Shown here: positions 34,075-43,956 of the stretch, one piece after another
Layout: each line of letters opens with the position of its first letter
How positions within the stretch are numbered: the stretch's first letter is position 1
Assembly (NCBI RefSeq): GCF_003007675.1
Contig: NZ_PXNP01000023.1
Location: 1-64,000 of the forward strand
Length of the DNA stretch: 64,000 nucleotides
Origin: Marinobacter fuscus
Lineage (GTDB): Bacteria; Pseudomonadota; Gammaproteobacteria; Pseudomonadales; Oleiphilaceae
Reading direction: 5' to 3'
Program-made: the position numbers and the translations under genes
Notes under the pieces: model-generated
What the model was told of the DNA's origin: nothing
Database searches by the model: none
Seen by the model: the letters and a program-made list of their open reading frames with translations, nothing else

Positions 34075-34081
34075 CGGTGTT

Positions 34082-34135
34082 CCGGTTGCAGTTTACGAAG
34101 GTCTCTCGAAAACAAATAACGATTGAAGCAACCGG
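34082..34135. repeat. Inverted repeat in the ftsA-ftsZ gap
   Basis: CCGGTTGC (34082-34089) and GCAACCGG (34128-34135) are perfect 8-bp complements separated by 38 bases. They fill the 99-base gap between ftsA and ftsZ and end 38 bases before the ftsZ start. A local ftsZ promoter or RNA structure is possible, but no clear -10/-35 pair was found. Confidence 0.5.
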
Positions 34136-34173
34136 TCTGTAAAGACGGGTAACAGCACGAAGGAGTAGGGGAT

Positions 34174-35331
34174 ATGTTTGAACTTGTCGATAACGTGCAG
34201 CAAACTGCTGTCATCAAGGTTGTTGGTGTTGGTGGTGGTGGCGGTAACGCCGTGCGCCACATGCTTAACAGCGACATTGAAGGCGTAGAATTTATCTGCG
34301 CAAACACAGACGCCCAGGCACTGAAGGATCTGGACGCGCGCCAGATCATCCAGTTGGGCGGCAATATCACCAAAGGCCTGGGTGCAGGCGCCAACCCCGA
34401 AGTGGGTCGTCAGTCTGCGCTGGAAGATCGTGATCGCATTGCCGAGTCTCTTAACGGCTCAGACATGGTCTTCATTACCGCTGGCATGGGTGGTGGTACC
34501 GGTACCGGAGCTGCGCCGGTTGTTGCGGAAGTGGCCCGTGAGCTGGGCATCCTGACCGTGGCCGTCGTCACCAAGCCGTTCCAGTTTGAAGGCGGCAAGC
34601 GCATGAGCGTGGCCGAGGCTGGGCTGAAGGAGTTGGAAGAAAGCGTGGATTCCCTGATCACCATCCCCAACGAGAAGTTGCTGGCGGTCATGGGCAAGAA
34701 AACCAGCCTGCTCGATGCCTTTGCTTCAGCTAATGACGTTCTGCTGGGCGCCGTTCAGGGCATTGCCGACCTGATTACCCGCAACGGTATGATCAACGTG
34801 GATTTTGCTGACGTGAAAACGGTGATGTCCGAAATGGGTATGGCAATGATGGGTACCGGCCGCGCCACCGGCGAGAATCGTGCCCGCGAAGCCGCAGAAG
34901 CTGCGGTGCGCAGTCCGTTGCTTGAGGACATTAACCTGCAAGGTGCCAAGGGCATTCTGGTAAATATCACTGCCGGTATGGATCTGAATCTGGGAGAGTT
35001 CTCTGAAGTGGGCGACATCGTGCGCGAATTTGCGTCTGATTCAGCAACCGTTGTTGTGGGCACGGTTATTGATCCGGAGATGACCGACGATCTGAAGGTG
35101 ACTGTGGTCGCGACTGGCCTGGGTGGCGACCGGGAGAAGCCCACCAAGGTAGTGGACAATTCCCGAACCCTGGATGGCAAAACCGATTACAATCAGCTGG
35201 ATCGTCCGGCTGTGTTGCGTCGGCGTGCAGTTGCCCAGGGTAATGTGGCTCTGGATCAGACCAAGGAAAGCGAAGATCAGGGCGTCGACTATCTCGATAT
35301 TCCCGCATTTCTTCGGCGCCAGGCGGACTGA
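34174..35331 (+). CDS. ftsZ: Cell division GTPase FtsZ
   Basis: Tubulin homologue that forms the Z-ring. The GTP-binding signature is [11 protein letters not shown] (about 107-117), [11 protein letters not shown] lies near the N-terminus, and the T7 loop is [11 protein letters not shown] (about 207-217). The C-terminal conserved peptide [14 protein letters not shown], which binds FtsA and ZipA, is intact. It has 385 aa and a strong AAGGAG ribosome site. Confidence 0.98.
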   Translation: MFELVDNVQQTAVIKVVGVGGGGGNAVRHMLNSDIEGVEFICANTDAQALKDLDARQIIQLGGNITKGLGAGANPEVGRQSALEDRDRIAESLNGSDMVFITAGMGGGTGTGAAPVVAEVARELGILTVAVVTKPFQFEGGKRMSVAEAGLKELEESVDSLITIPNEKLLAVMGKKTSLLDAFASANDVLLGAVQGIADLITRNGMINVDFADVKTVMSEMGMAMMGTGRATGENRAREAAEAAVRSPLLEDINLQGAKGILVNITAGMDLNLGEFSEVGDIVREFASDSATVVVGTVIDPEMTDDLKVTVVATGLGGDREKPTKVVDNSRTLDGKTDYNQLDRPAVLRRRAVAQGNVALDQTKESEDQGVDYLDIPAFLRRQAD

Positions 35332-35536
35332 TAGAATCGCTGCTCTTTTTCAGGTGTTGGTCGGGCAACGTGCCCGGTCTGCCGAGGGTGAGACGGTGAA
35401 TTGGATGCCCCGGCCTCCTGTCGTTTGGTTTTCGACGGTGGCTGAGTTGGCTAAATGGTAATCAGTCTTGAGTTTTGATATTCTTGCGTCGATTTTTGCC
35501 CAGAATATTGATTACGTATGACGGAATAATGAACCG

Positions 35537-36454
35537 ATGATCAGACAACGGACACTCAAAAACACCATCCGTGCGACCGGTGTGGGCCTGCACTCAGGGG
35601 AAAAGGTTTACCTGACCCTCAAGCCTGCACCTGTCGACACGGGTATCATTTTCCGCCGCACAGACCTGGAGCCGATGGTCGACATCCGTGCCTGTGCGGA
35701 GAATGTGGGTGAGACTATGCTGTCCACGACGCTGGTAAAAGACGGTGTCCGTGTGGCGACGGTAGAGCACCTGCTCTCCGCCATGGCTGGTCTCGGAATC
35801 GACAACTGCTACGTGGAACTGAGTGCAGCCGAAGTGCCGATTATGGATGGCTCTGCTGGTCCCTTCGTCTTCCTTCTCCAGTCTGCCGGTATTGCCGAGC
35901 AGGAAGCAGCCAAGCGTTTTATCCGTATCAAACGCGAAGTCACGATTGAAGAAGGTGACAAGAAAGCGACGTTCCTGCCTTTCGAGGGCTTCAAGGTGAG
36001 CTTTGGTATCGACTTTGACCACCCCGTGTTCAAAGGCCGTGCCCAGACAGCAACTGTCGACTTTTCCAGCACCTCATTCGTCAAGGAAGTTTCCAGAGCC
36101 CGCACATTCGGCTTTATGCGGGACATCGAGAAACTTCGGGCGATGAATCTTGCACTGGGTGGTAGCGTCGATAATGCGATCGTCGTGGATGACTATAAAA
36201 TTCTGAACGAAGACGGCCTTCGTTACGACGACGAATTCGTCAAGCACAAGGTACTGGATGCCATCGGCGATCTGTACCTGCTGGGCAACAGCCTGATTGG
36301 CGAGTTCCGTGGCATCAAATCCGGCCACGACCTGAACAACAAATTATTGCGTAAACTGCGGGCACAGGAAGATGCATGGGAAGTGGTTACCTTCGAGAAC
36401 GAGGAGACTGCGCCTATCTCTTACATGAAGCCCGTACTGGCCGCGCCAGCCTGA
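35537..36454 (+). CDS. lpxC: UDP-3-O-acyl-N-acetylglucosamine deacetylase LpxC
   Basis: Zinc enzyme for the committed step of lipid A synthesis. The zinc His is in [12 protein letters not shown] (about 77-88), and the second His pair and Asp lie in [14 protein letters not shown] (about 236-249); the catalytic HDLNNKLL block is near 263. The 305-aa length is normal. The 205-base gap from ftsZ (35332-35536) holds no gene I can support and probably carries an unidentified lpxC promoter. Confidence 0.97.
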   Translation: MIRQRTLKNTIRATGVGLHSGEKVYLTLKPAPVDTGIIFRRTDLEPMVDIRACAENVGETMLSTTLVKDGVRVATVEHLLSAMAGLGIDNCYVELSAAEVPIMDGSAGPFVFLLQSAGIAEQEAAKRFIRIKREVTIEEGDKKATFLPFEGFKVSFGIDFDHPVFKGRAQTATVDFSSTSFVKEVSRARTFGFMRDIEKLRAMNLALGGSVDNAIVVDDYKILNEDGLRYDDEFVKHKVLDAIGDLYLLGNSLIGEFRGIKSGHDLNNKLLRKLRAQEDAWEVVTFENEETAPISYMKPVLAAPA

Positions 36455-36469
36455 GGCGGGAAGCCTCAG
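36451..36469. terminator. Palindrome spanning the stop codons of lpxC and dciA
   Basis: CTGAGGC-GGGAA-GCCTCAG is a perfect 7-bp hairpin containing the TGA of lpxC and the stop of the convergent dciA. It lacks a T run on either side, so it may be a weak terminator or an end-protecting hairpin for both transcripts. Confidence 0.5.
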
Positions 36470-36921
36470 TCCTGGACGTGACGGGCGAGCTTTTCGAGAA
36501 CCTCGCGTAGTGCTTTGTCCTTCGTGTGCCCGGCTTCTTCTTGGAGGAGTCGGGCATTTTCTTTACTGAGCCGGGTTTTTTCCGGTTTTCTGCGCTGATC
36601 AAACCGGCCCGGGCTGACCTTGATTTTCAGCTTCCAGACATACCGGAACAACTCGTTGGCGCGCACCGCTTCCATGATTTCGTGCTGGCGAAAGCGCAGG
36701 CGGGTAGCTTTGCTGGCCGTGTCTGTTGAAAGTATCAGTTCGCCGTCCTGGCAACTGACAAACCGCGTACCTTCAACCAGGTCTTCCGGAACGGCTGACA
36801 TCACAAACGCTTCTGCCTCTCCGTGTAAGCGGGCCCGGGACATCAGATCCGCCAGGGTCTTGCCGGTGCCGCCCTGTGGCTGACTGCTGAAGATCAATTT
36901 CTGGTCACTATTTCCGGCCAT
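36466..36921 (-). CDS. dciA: DciA-type (DUF721) replicative helicase loader
   Basis: DUF721 proteins were identified as DciA, the helicase operator that substitutes for DnaC in most bacteria. The 151-aa product has the DUF721 core (about 20-100: LADLMSRARLHGEAEAF, a short strand with GELILSTDTASKATRLRF, RFRQHEIMEAV and WKLKIKVSP) and a Lys/Arg/Glu-rich C-terminal tail. Its place between lpxC and the M23 peptidase-secA genes matches the Pseudomonas arrangement I recall. It is convergent with lpxC and divergent from the M23 gene. Confidence 0.85.
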   Translation of the reverse strand: MAGNSDQKLIFSSQPQGGTGKTLADLMSRARLHGEAEAFVMSAVPEDLVEGTRFVSCQDGELILSTDTASKATRLRFRQHEIMEAVRANELFRYVWKLKIKVSPGRFDQRRKPEKTRLSKENARLLQEEAGHTKDKALREVLEKLARHVQD

Positions 36922-37152
36922 AGTCGCTTTTTACTCGACGAAGCTATTTACGATTGGTTACACTTCGGCACGCTTTCTGCGTAGTGCTCGCTATGTACAC
37001 GTTTTACATTGTATGGGGCCGACATGTCTACCGGGCGCCAGGTTCCACCCAAGGTGATTTTTTTCAGGATAGTAAACCCGCCCGGAAAATTCCCGGGGCG
37101 CGCCGCGTGATGGAATCGGTTGCACCCCAAAAACACAACATCAAACGACACT

Positions 37153-38091
37153 ATGAACCTGATATTTCTGAGCGCTCGACATGGCAAGTCCAGAACCTTG
37201 TCACTGAACGCATCTGTGCTGACCGGTTTGATATTCCTGGCGGCCTTTGTGCTGCTGGCGTCGGGTTGGGCTGGTTACCGGTTGGCGATGAGCGCCGTCG
37301 AAGCCCGCCAGCCGACTGAGTCCGAGCTGGCTGCAGGCTGGCAAAAGCAGCTTGAAGCCCAGCAACAAGAGGTGGTTCTGGTGCGGGAAAGTGTTCAGCA
37401 ACAGATCGACGCCCTGACGCTTCGCCTCGGTCAGTTGCAGGGCAGAATGCTGAGGCTTGATGCACTCGGCCAGCGGTTCGTTGAATCCGGCATGGTCGTC
37501 AGCGATGAGTTCAACTTCGACGCGCCGGCAGCTGTTGGCGGTCCGGAAGACGAGAGCTCAGCGGTGGACTCCTATACCGCGCCTGCCCTGACCGATATGC
37601 TGGATCAGCTGGAACAACAGATCGAGGATCGGGAAAAGCAGTTACGCCTTCTGGACAAAGTTGCCTCCCGGCAGAAGCTGGAAGACGAGCTCTACGTTCA
37701 GGGGCGGCCTATCACCTGGGGTTGGCTGTCTTCCAAGTATGGCTATCGCTCGGATCCCTTTACCGGTAAGCGCACCTGGCACGGCGGTGTCGATCTGGCG
37801 GGGAAGGAAGGCAGTGATATTATCGCGGTGGCTGCCGGCGTTGTTACCTGGGCGGCAGAACGCTACGGTTACGGCAATCTGGTACAGATCGACCACGGTG
37901 ACGGACTGGTTACCCGCTACGCTCATGCCAAGACCATCCAGGTTGAGGTTGGGGATGTGGTTCAGAAAGGCCAGGTTGTGGCACTGATGGGTAGCACGGG
38001 GCGCTCTACCGGCCCGCACGTGCATTTCGAGGTTATCCGCAACGGTAAAAGCGAAAACCCTGTGAAATATATCCAGCGCGCAAGCCGCTGA
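37153..38091 (+). CDS. Membrane-anchored M23 (LytM-type) peptidase
   Basis: Predicted periplasmic peptidoglycan endopeptidase or amidase activator. One N-terminal transmembrane helix (about 20-42) is followed by a Glu/Gln-rich coiled coil (about 55-110 and 150-180) and the LytM domain. Zinc-site motifs HGGVDLAG (HxxxD) and HVHFEV (HxH) are both intact, so it may be catalytically active. ATG 37153 gives 312 aa. It sits in the position where enterobacteria have secM, upstream of secA; I see no arrest peptide. Confidence 0.88.
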   Translation: MNLIFLSARHGKSRTLSLNASVLTGLIFLAAFVLLASGWAGYRLAMSAVEARQPTESELAAGWQKQLEAQQQEVVLVRESVQQQIDALTLRLGQLQGRMLRLDALGQRFVESGMVVSDEFNFDAPAAVGGPEDESSAVDSYTAPALTDMLDQLEQQIEDREKQLRLLDKVASRQKLEDELYVQGRPITWGWLSSKYGYRSDPFTGKRTWHGGVDLAGKEGSDIIAVAAGVVTWAAERYGYGNLVQIDHGDGLVTRYAHAKTIQVEVGDVVQKGQVVALMGSTGRSTGPHVHFEVIRNGKSENPVKYIQRASR

Positions 38092-38116
38092 TTTCATTCC
38101 CGTGAACCCCGCCTTT

Positions 38117-38143
38117 TGTACTGTCGGCAAATAAAGGTAGAAT
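38117..38143 (+). promoter_or_regulatory. Candidate secA promoter
   Basis: A -10 TAGAAT (38138-38143) lies 38 bases before secA, with TTGTAC (38117-38122) at a short 15-bp spacing. Confidence 0.4.
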
Positions 38144-38180
38144 GCCGTCTTCCCTCGTTTAACTGAAGAAGCAGTGGTCT

Positions 38181-40919
38181 ATGTTCACAAAGCTTGCTAC
38201 CAAGATGTTCGGCAGTAAAAACGCCAGAGAAATCAAGCGTATGCGCAAGGCTGTTTTGCGCATCAATGAACTTGAGGAACAGTTTGGCGCCTTGTCGGAT
38301 ACCGAGTTACAAGGCAAGACTGCTGAGTTTCGTCGTCGCCTTGATGAAGGCGAGACACTGGACGCGCTGCTTCCGGAAGCATTTGCCACCGCACGGGAGG
38401 CCAGCCGCCGGGTGATGGGCATGCGCCACTACGACGTTCAGTTCATCGGTGGTATGACCCTGCACGAGGGCCGTATCGCAGAAATGAAAACCGGTGAAGG
38501 TAAGACTCTGGTGGCAACCGCTGCGGTGTACCTGAACGCGCTGCCGGGCAAGGGAGTTCATGTTGTTACCGTAAACGACTACCTGGCCCGCCGGGATGCC
38601 GAGTGGATGGGTAAGCTCTACCGCTTCCTGGGGATGCAGGTTGGTGTTGTCACTTCTGGTCAGCCCCCAGAGGAGAAGCGGGCTGCGTATCAGGCGGACA
38701 TTACTTACGGCACCAACAATGAATTCGGATTTGACTATCTGCGCGACAACATGGCGTTCAGCGTAGACGACAAGGTTCAGCGTGGCCTGAATTATGCGAT
38801 TGTCGACGAAGTGGACTCCATCCTGATCGATGAAGCCCGCACACCGCTGATTATTTCCGGCGCGGCAGAGGATTCGTCGAAGCTGTACCAGGCCATTGAC
38901 GAATTGATCCCGAGTCTCGAGAAAGGCGAAGTGCCCGAGGAGGGCGAGGCCTCCGGTGATTTCACCATTGATGAGAAATCCCGACAGGTGGAGCTGACCG
39001 AGTCCGGCCATGAGAAGGTTGAGGAGCTTTTGCTGGGTCGGGGCCTGCTAAAAGAAGGTGAAAGCCTCTACTCTGCGGCCAACCTGAGCCTGTTACACCA
39101 TGTGCACTCCGCTCTGCGTGCGCATCACCTGTTCCAGAAAGACGTCGATTACATTGTCCAGGGCGGGCAGGTGGTGATCGTAGACGAGCATACCGGCCGC
39201 ACCATGCCGGGGCGTCGCTGGAGTGAGGGCTTGCACCAGGCCATCGAGGCCAAAGAGCGGCTCAAAATTCAGGCCGAGAGCCAGACTCTGGCCTCGACCA
39301 CCTTCCAGAACTACTTCCGCCTGTACGAAAAACTCGCCGGTATGACCGGTACCGCAGATACCGAGGCGTTCGAGTTTCGCCAGATCTACGGTCTGGACGT
39401 GGTTGTTATTCCGCCCAATAAACCGATACAGCGGATCGACTACAATGACCTGGTGTACTTGACCCAGGAAGAAAAATTCCACGCCATCATTGACGAAATC
39501 AAGGATGTGACCGCAGAAGGCCGCCCGATTCTGGTGGGTACAGCGTCTATTGAAGCCTCTGAGTTGCTGTCGATGCTGCTGAAGAAGGCCAGAATTGAGC
39601 ACAAGATTCTGAACGCCAAGCAGCACGAGTCTGAAGCATTGATCATCGCGCAGGCCGGTCGCCCGGGTGCGGTCACCATCGCAACCAACATGGCCGGCCG
39701 GGGAACCGACATCGTGCTCGGTGGTAACTGGGAATACGAAGTGGCTGCCAGGGAGGCGCCGTCCGAAGAGGAAGTGGCCCGCATCAAGGCGGAGTGGACA
39801 GAGCGCCACAACCAGGTTCTGGAGGCAGGCGGCCTGCACATTATCGGCACTGAGCGCCATGAGTCGCGCCGGATTGACAACCAGCTTCGGGGCCGGGCCG
39901 GGCGCCAGGGTGATCCGGGCTCTTCCCGCTTCTTTTTGTCCCTGGAAGATAACCTGATGCGGATTTTTGCCCCGGAACGGGTGAAAAACCTTATGCAGGC
40001 CATGGGCATGAAGAAAGGCGAGGCCATCGAACACCGGATGGTCACCAATGCCATTGAAAAATCCCAGCGCAAGGTTGAAGGCCGTAACTTCGACATGCGT
40101 AAGACGTTGCTTGAATACGACGATGTGGCAAACGATCAGCGTACGGTGATTTACGAACAACGCAACGAGGTGATGGCGTCCGCGGATATTTCAGAAATGG
40201 TTGATACCATTCGAAGCGATGTGGTCGATGCCGTGGTTAGCGAATTCATTCCGCCCCAGAGTATGCCAGAGCAGTGGGATGTGGCGGGTCTTGAAGCCCA
40301 GTTACAGTCTGAGATGGCGATCGAGTTGCCCGTGCAGCAGTGGCTGGATGCGGACAAGAAACTCTACGAGGACAGTCTGCGCCAGAAAGTCCTTGAGGCG
40401 ATCGTTGCAGATTACAAAGCGAAGGAAGAAGTGGCTGGCGCGGAAGCTATGCGCAAGTTCGAGAAACAGGTGTTCCTGCAGGTACTGGATACTCTGTGGA
40501 AAGAGCATTTGTCTAACATGGATCATCTGCGTCGGGGTATTCACCTGCGGGGCTATGCCCAGAAGAACCCGAAGCAGGAATACAAGCGTGAAGCGTTCAA
40601 TCTGTTTGAAGACATGCTGGAGACCATGAAGCGGGATGTCACCCGGGTCTTGTGTCATGTCCGGGTTCAGAGTCAGGAAGAAATGGCTGAGATAGAGCAG
40701 CGACGCAAGGAAGAGCTTGAGCGAGAGATGGCCCGGGCCAAGTTGCGCCATGAGCAGGCCAGCGCGGCGCAAGCGGTCGGAGAGGGCGGTGATGGTGAGT
40801 CTGGCCAGCAGGCTACGCCGGATACCTTTGTCCGACAGGAGCGAAAGGTGGGGCGCAATGAGCCCTGTCCATGCGGCTCGGGCAAAAAATACAAACAGTG
40901 CTGCGGCAAGGTGAGCTGA
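38181..40919 (+). CDS. secA: Preprotein translocase ATPase SecA
   Basis: Motor ATPase that drives precursors through SecYEG. Walker A is [11 protein letters not shown] (about 102-112), Walker B lies in [14 protein letters not shown] (about 207-220), and the second RecA-like domain has [14 protein letters not shown]. The C-terminal zinc motif [13 protein letters not shown], which binds SecB and phospholipid, is intact. The 912-aa length is normal. It follows the M23 gene and is closed by a terminator. Confidence 0.98.
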   Translation: MFTKLATKMFGSKNAREIKRMRKAVLRINELEEQFGALSDTELQGKTAEFRRRLDEGETLDALLPEAFATAREASRRVMGMRHYDVQFIGGMTLHEGRIAEMKTGEGKTLVATAAVYLNALPGKGVHVVTVNDYLARRDAEWMGKLYRFLGMQVGVVTSGQPPEEKRAAYQADITYGTNNEFGFDYLRDNMAFSVDDKVQRGLNYAIVDEVDSILIDEARTPLIISGAAEDSSKLYQAIDELIPSLEKGEVPEEGEASGDFTIDEKSRQVELTESGHEKVEELLLGRGLLKEGESLYSAANLSLLHHVHSALRAHHLFQKDVDYIVQGGQVVIVDEHTGRTMPGRRWSEGLHQAIEAKERLKIQAESQTLASTTFQNYFRLYEKLAGMTGTADTEAFEFRQIYGLDVVVIPPNKPIQRIDYNDLVYLTQEEKFHAIIDEIKDVTAEGRPILVGTASIEASELLSMLLKKARIEHKILNAKQHESEALIIAQAGRPGAVTIATNMAGRGTDIVLGGNWEYEVAAREAPSEEEVARIKAEWTERHNQVLEAGGLHIIGTERHESRRIDNQLRGRAGRQGDPGSSRFFLSLEDNLMRIFAPERVKNLMQAMGMKKGEAIEHRMVTNAIEKSQRKVEGRNFDMRKTLLEYDDVANDQRTVIYEQRNEVMASADISEMVDTIRSDVVDAVVSEFIPPQSMPEQWDVAGLEAQLQSEMAIELPVQQWLDADKKLYEDSLRQKVLEAIVADYKAKEEVAGAEAMRKFEKQVFLQVLDTLWKEHLSNMDHLRRGIHLRGYAQKNPKQEYKREAFNLFEDMLETMKRDVTRVLCHVRVQSQEEMAEIEQRRKEELEREMARAKLRHEQASAAQAVGEGGDGESGQQATPDTFVRQERKVGRNEPCPCGSGKKYKQCCGKVS

Positions 40920-40944
40920 CAAAAGGCGCCCCCGCAGAAGCCGG

Positions 40945-40987
40945 AAGCCCGCATAGCGTTAGACCTCTGACGTTTGCGGGCTTTTTT
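40945..40987 (+). terminator. Intrinsic terminator after secA
   Basis: AAGCCCGC (40945-40952) and GCGGGCTT (40975-40982) pair, with an imperfect inner stem (AGCGTTAGA/TCTGACGTT), followed by TTTT. Confidence 0.85.
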
Positions 40988-41022
40988 GTTTATACAACAC
41001 GAATGATTGCAAGGAGACAGGC

Positions 41023-42240
41023 ATGGCAGTGGGACCAGGAACCTTACCCGAGTTCTTCCCGGTGGCAGGCATCAAGCTGGGGATCGCCAGTGCGGGCATC
41101 AAGAAACCCGGGCGCAAAGATATTGTGGTGTTTGAGTTGGCGCCGGAGACGCGAGTTTCCGGTATTTTCACCAGAAACCAGTTCTGTGCGGCGCCCGTGT
41201 TGGTCAGCCGCAAGCACATGGCCGAGAGCGCGCCCCGCTATCTGTTGATCAATACCGGCAACGCTAATGCCGGCACCGGTGAGCCAGGGCTGAAAGACGC
41301 CATGGCCTGTTGTGAGTCCCTGGCCTCAGAAGCCGGTGTTACGGCCAGTGAGGTACTGCCGTTTTCTACCGGTGTTATTGGTGAGCCTTTGCCGGTCGCA
41401 AAGATTACCGGTGCCTTGCCCGACGCCCTTGCGGGCGCGAGAGAAGACCGCTGGGCTGAAGCGGCGGCTGGCATTATGACCACGGATACGCGGCCAAAAG
41501 GTGCGTCCTGTCAGATCGAGTTGGACGGTCACCGGGTGGCAATTTCGGGTATCAGCAAGGGGGCTGGCATGATTCGCCCCAATATGGCGACGATGCTGGG
41601 CTTTATTGCCACCGATGCGCGGATTGCGCCGGACGTTCTGGCCAACCTGGCATCGGAACTGGGCGAGAAATCGTTTAACCGGATTACCATTGATGGCGAC
41701 ACCTCTACCAACGATGCCTGTATGCTGATGGCCAGTGGTCGGTACAGCGGGCCGGAGATTACGGCAGACAGCCCCCTGCTACCTCCTCTAAGGGAAGCGT
41801 TGAGGCAGGTGTATCTCGAGTTGGCCCATGCCATCGTCAGGGATGGCGAAGGTGCCACCAAGTTTGTCACCATTGATGTCAGTGGTGCAGCCAGTCAACA
41901 GGAAGCGCTGGATGTTGCCTATACGGTTGCCCATTCACCGCTGGTAAAAACCGCACTGTTTGCGTCCGACCCCAACTGGGGGCGCATACTGGCAGCGGTT
42001 GGCCGGGCAGGGGTGGATGGTCTGGATCTCAATGCTCTGGAGATCTACCTTGGCGACGTATGCCTGGTCCGCGACGGTGGCCGGGCGGGAGATTACTCGG
42101 AGGCCCGCGGGCAAGCGGTGATGAGCCGGGAAGAAATAACCATTGCCATTGATCTCAAGCGGGGCGACGTCCGGGAAACCGTCTGGACCTGCGACTTCTC
42201 CCATGACTACGTTACGATCAATGCCGAATACCGCACCTGA
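41023..42240 (+). CDS. argJ: Bifunctional glutamate N-acetyltransferase/amino-acid acetyltransferase ArgJ
   Basis: Transfers acetyl from N-acetylornithine to glutamate, the cyclic arginine pathway. The autoprocessing site is KGAGMIRPNMATMLGF (about 179-194), where the Thr before Met-Leu becomes the catalytic N-terminus of the beta chain. NTGNANAGTG and MTTDTRPK are also typical. The 405-aa length is normal. No other arginine genes are nearby; it overlaps the possible ATG of the next gene. Confidence 0.96.
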   Translation: MAVGPGTLPEFFPVAGIKLGIASAGIKKPGRKDIVVFELAPETRVSGIFTRNQFCAAPVLVSRKHMAESAPRYLLINTGNANAGTGEPGLKDAMACCESLASEAGVTASEVLPFSTGVIGEPLPVAKITGALPDALAGAREDRWAEAAAGIMTTDTRPKGASCQIELDGHRVAISGISKGAGMIRPNMATMLGFIATDARIAPDVLANLASELGEKSFNRITIDGDTSTNDACMLMASGRYSGPEITADSPLLPPLREALRQVYLELAHAIVRDGEGATKFVTIDVSGAASQQEALDVAYTVAHSPLVKTALFASDPNWGRILAAVGRAGVDGLDLNALEIYLGDVCLVRDGGRAGDYSEARGQAVMSREEITIAIDLKRGDVRETVWTCDFSHDYVTINAEYRT

Positions 42241-42253
42241 GGCCGCGTTAATC

Positions 42254-43201
42254 GTGAAAACAGTCCATGTTGCAGTGGGTGTTCTGCTCCGTGCCGGGCG
42301 AGTACTGATTGCCCGGCGGCCCGAGGGCGTTCATCAGGGCGGTTTGCTGGAGTTCCCCGGTGGCAAGGTTGAGCCGGGGGAGACGGTGCAGCAGGCTTTG
42401 TGTCGGGAAGTCGCGGAAGAAACCGGGCTGACGGTAACCCCGGAGCAGTTACAGCCATTGATCAACATCCGGCATGATTACGGTGACAAGCGCGTCTTAC
42501 TCGATGCCTGGATAGCAAGGGATGTGCAGGGGGAAGCGGAGGGGCGGGAAGGTCAGTCAATCCAATGGCTGGCGCCAGAGGCGTTGCGGGACGAGGATTT
42601 CCCCGCGGCCAACAGGCCCATCATCCGCGCACTGAGGTTGCCTGATCAGCTTGCCATAACCGGTGACATCCGTGATCCGGAAGCCGGATTACAGAAGCTT
42701 CACTTGGCGCTTTCCGGCGCCGCCTCACCGCCACTGGTGGTGCTGCGCGCCCCGGCATTGGAAAGCCCGCCTTATGTGGCCCTGGCGTTAGAGGCGGCCA
42801 GGGTTTGCGATCGTGCAGGTGCCGCTCTTGTGGTGCATGGTGAGCCTGGTGTTTTCGACCGGGTGCCCGGGGCCTGCGGCGTACATCTGCCCTGGCATCA
42901 GGCCGAGCGGTACACGGAGCGCCCGGTACCCGACAGGGCCTGGCTTGGCGTTTCCTGTCACAATGAACCCCAGTTGCGCCATGCTGAAAAGCTTGGCGCC
43001 GATTACGTTACCCTCGGGAATGTGTTGCCAACGCCGAGCCACCCCGGCAGAGAGGGCCTGGGCTGGGCTCGTTTTGGCGAACTGGTGGCTCATGCTGCAG
43101 TGCCCGTGTATGGTCTCGGGGGCCTGGCACTGGCCCATCGCCCAAAGGCGCAAGCAGAGGGAGCCCAGGGTATTGCCGGCATCAGCTTCTGGTGGTCGTG
43201 A
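42254..43201 (+). CDS. Nudix hydrolase fused to a degenerate ThiE-like domain
   Basis: The first 130 residues are a MutT-type Nudix domain with an intact Nudix box, GGKVEPGETVQQALCREV followed by AEETGL (about 35-58), so pyrophosphohydrolase activity (perhaps oxidised-nucleotide cleanup) is likely. The rest resembles thiamine-phosphate synthase, but key residues are lost: the QLREK-type strand reads LVVLRAPAL, the metal-binding NDR segment reads VHGEP, and GPVFPT reads GNVLPT. The C-terminal part is thus probably non-catalytic. GTG 42254 with GAGG upstream gives 315 aa; ATG 42221 inside argJ is possible. Confidence 0.85.
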   Translation: MKTVHVAVGVLLRAGRVLIARRPEGVHQGGLLEFPGGKVEPGETVQQALCREVAEETGLTVTPEQLQPLINIRHDYGDKRVLLDAWIARDVQGEAEGREGQSIQWLAPEALRDEDFPAANRPIIRALRLPDQLAITGDIRDPEAGLQKLHLALSGAASPPLVVLRAPALESPPYVALALEAARVCDRAGAALVVHGEPGVFDRVPGACGVHLPWHQAERYTERPVPDRAWLGVSCHNEPQLRHAEKLGADYVTLGNVLPTPSHPGREGLGWARFGELVAHAAVPVYGLGGLALAHRPKAQAEGAQGIAGISFWWS

Positions 43202-43309
43202 GGGCATCTCTGGCACCCCAGGCATGATGAGACAACAAGAGCGCGGGACAGCCGTTCCCGGATAAAGAACCTGTTTGGGGGCGGATACGCGCCCTGAAGG
43301 GAGAAAACT

Positions 43310-43792
43310 GTGAGTAAGCTGACACACCTGGATGACAAGGGCGAGGCCCGGATGGTAGACGTGACCGACAAGGCAGTCACCGGGCGGGAAGCGCAGGCGG
43401 AAGCTCTGGTACGGATGAAGCCGGAGACCTTGCGGATGATTCTTGACGATGAGCATCCCAAAGGTGATGTGTTCGCCACGGCACGGATTGCCGGCATTAT
43501 GGCGGCCAAGAAAACCCACGAGTTGATTCCCCTGTGCCATGCCCTCAATCTGACATCGGTAAAAGTGGAGTTGAGCCCCGGCAATGATGGCGCCTCTGTG
43601 CGGGTTCTTACCCGTTGCAAGCTGTCGGGCCAGACCGGTGTAGAGATGGAGGCACTGACGGCGGCCAGTGTGGCGGCTTTAACCATCTACGATATGTGTA
43701 AGGCCGTGGATAAAGGCATGGTGGTAGATGCGGTCAGGCTGCTGGAGAAAAAAGGCGGGCGATCCGGCCACTGGCGTGCGGATGGCGAATGA
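43310..43792 (+). CDS. moaC: Cyclic pyranopterin monophosphate synthase MoaC
   Basis: Second half-reaction of the first step of molybdenum cofactor synthesis, acting on the MoaA product. The 160-aa product shows [14 protein letters not shown] (about 15-28), the substrate-binding [13 protein letters not shown] (about 70-82) and [20 protein letters not shown] (about 112-131). GTG 43310 follows AAGGGAG. No moaA, moaD or moaE is adjacent. The leader (43202-43309) has a hairpin GGGCG-GATACG-CGCCC near 43279; I could not identify a Moco riboswitch. Confidence 0.95.
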   Translation: MSKLTHLDDKGEARMVDVTDKAVTGREAQAEALVRMKPETLRMILDDEHPKGDVFATARIAGIMAAKKTHELIPLCHALNLTSVKVELSPGNDGASVRVLTRCKLSGQTGVEMEALTAASVAALTIYDMCKAVDKGMVVDAVRLLEKKGGRSGHWRADGE

Positions 43793-43903
43793 TCTGATGG
43801 TTGGGCCCCGGCGTAGGGTTTCGTGAAGATGTCCGCCGGTTATTCTCCTGCTGCCACAGGCCGCAATCGGCATCGCCACTACGCCAGAGAGCCAGCCACA
43901 TGA

Positions 43904-43909
43904 TAGAAT
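43904..43909 (+). promoter_or_regulatory. Candidate ribA -10 element
   Basis: TAGAAT lies 47 bases before the ribA start, with no convincing -35 at 16-18 bp. The tandem repeat at 43922-43944 would fall in the first bases of the transcript. Confidence 0.4.
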
Positions 43910-43921
43910 GCACGCCCAGTC

Positions 43922-43944
43922 TGTCTGAACCATTGTCTGAACCA
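43922..43944 (+). repeat. Tandem 11-bp repeat in the ribA leader
   Basis: TGTCTGAACCA occurs at 43922-43932 and again at 43934-43944, giving a 12-bp period. It lies just upstream of the ribA ribosome-binding site (GAGGA). Confidence 0.7.
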
Positions 43945-43956
43945 CGAGGAACCACA

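Noticed and set aside
35461-35536. Sigma-70 promoter for lpxC (TTGATA and AATATT-like hexamers)
   Set aside because: No pair has acceptable spacing, so no feature was called.
36954-37319. 121-aa plus-strand ORF with a hydrophobic N-terminus upstream of the M23 gene, a possible SecM-like leader
   Set aside because: It has no ribosome site, overlaps the M23 gene out of frame for about half its length, and shows no arrest motif.
43202-43309. Molybdenum-cofactor riboswitch before moaC
   Set aside because: The leader is only about 108 bases with two simple hairpins and no recognisable Moco motif.
43793-43956. FMN riboswitch before ribA
   Set aside because: The conserved FMN-element blocks are not seen.
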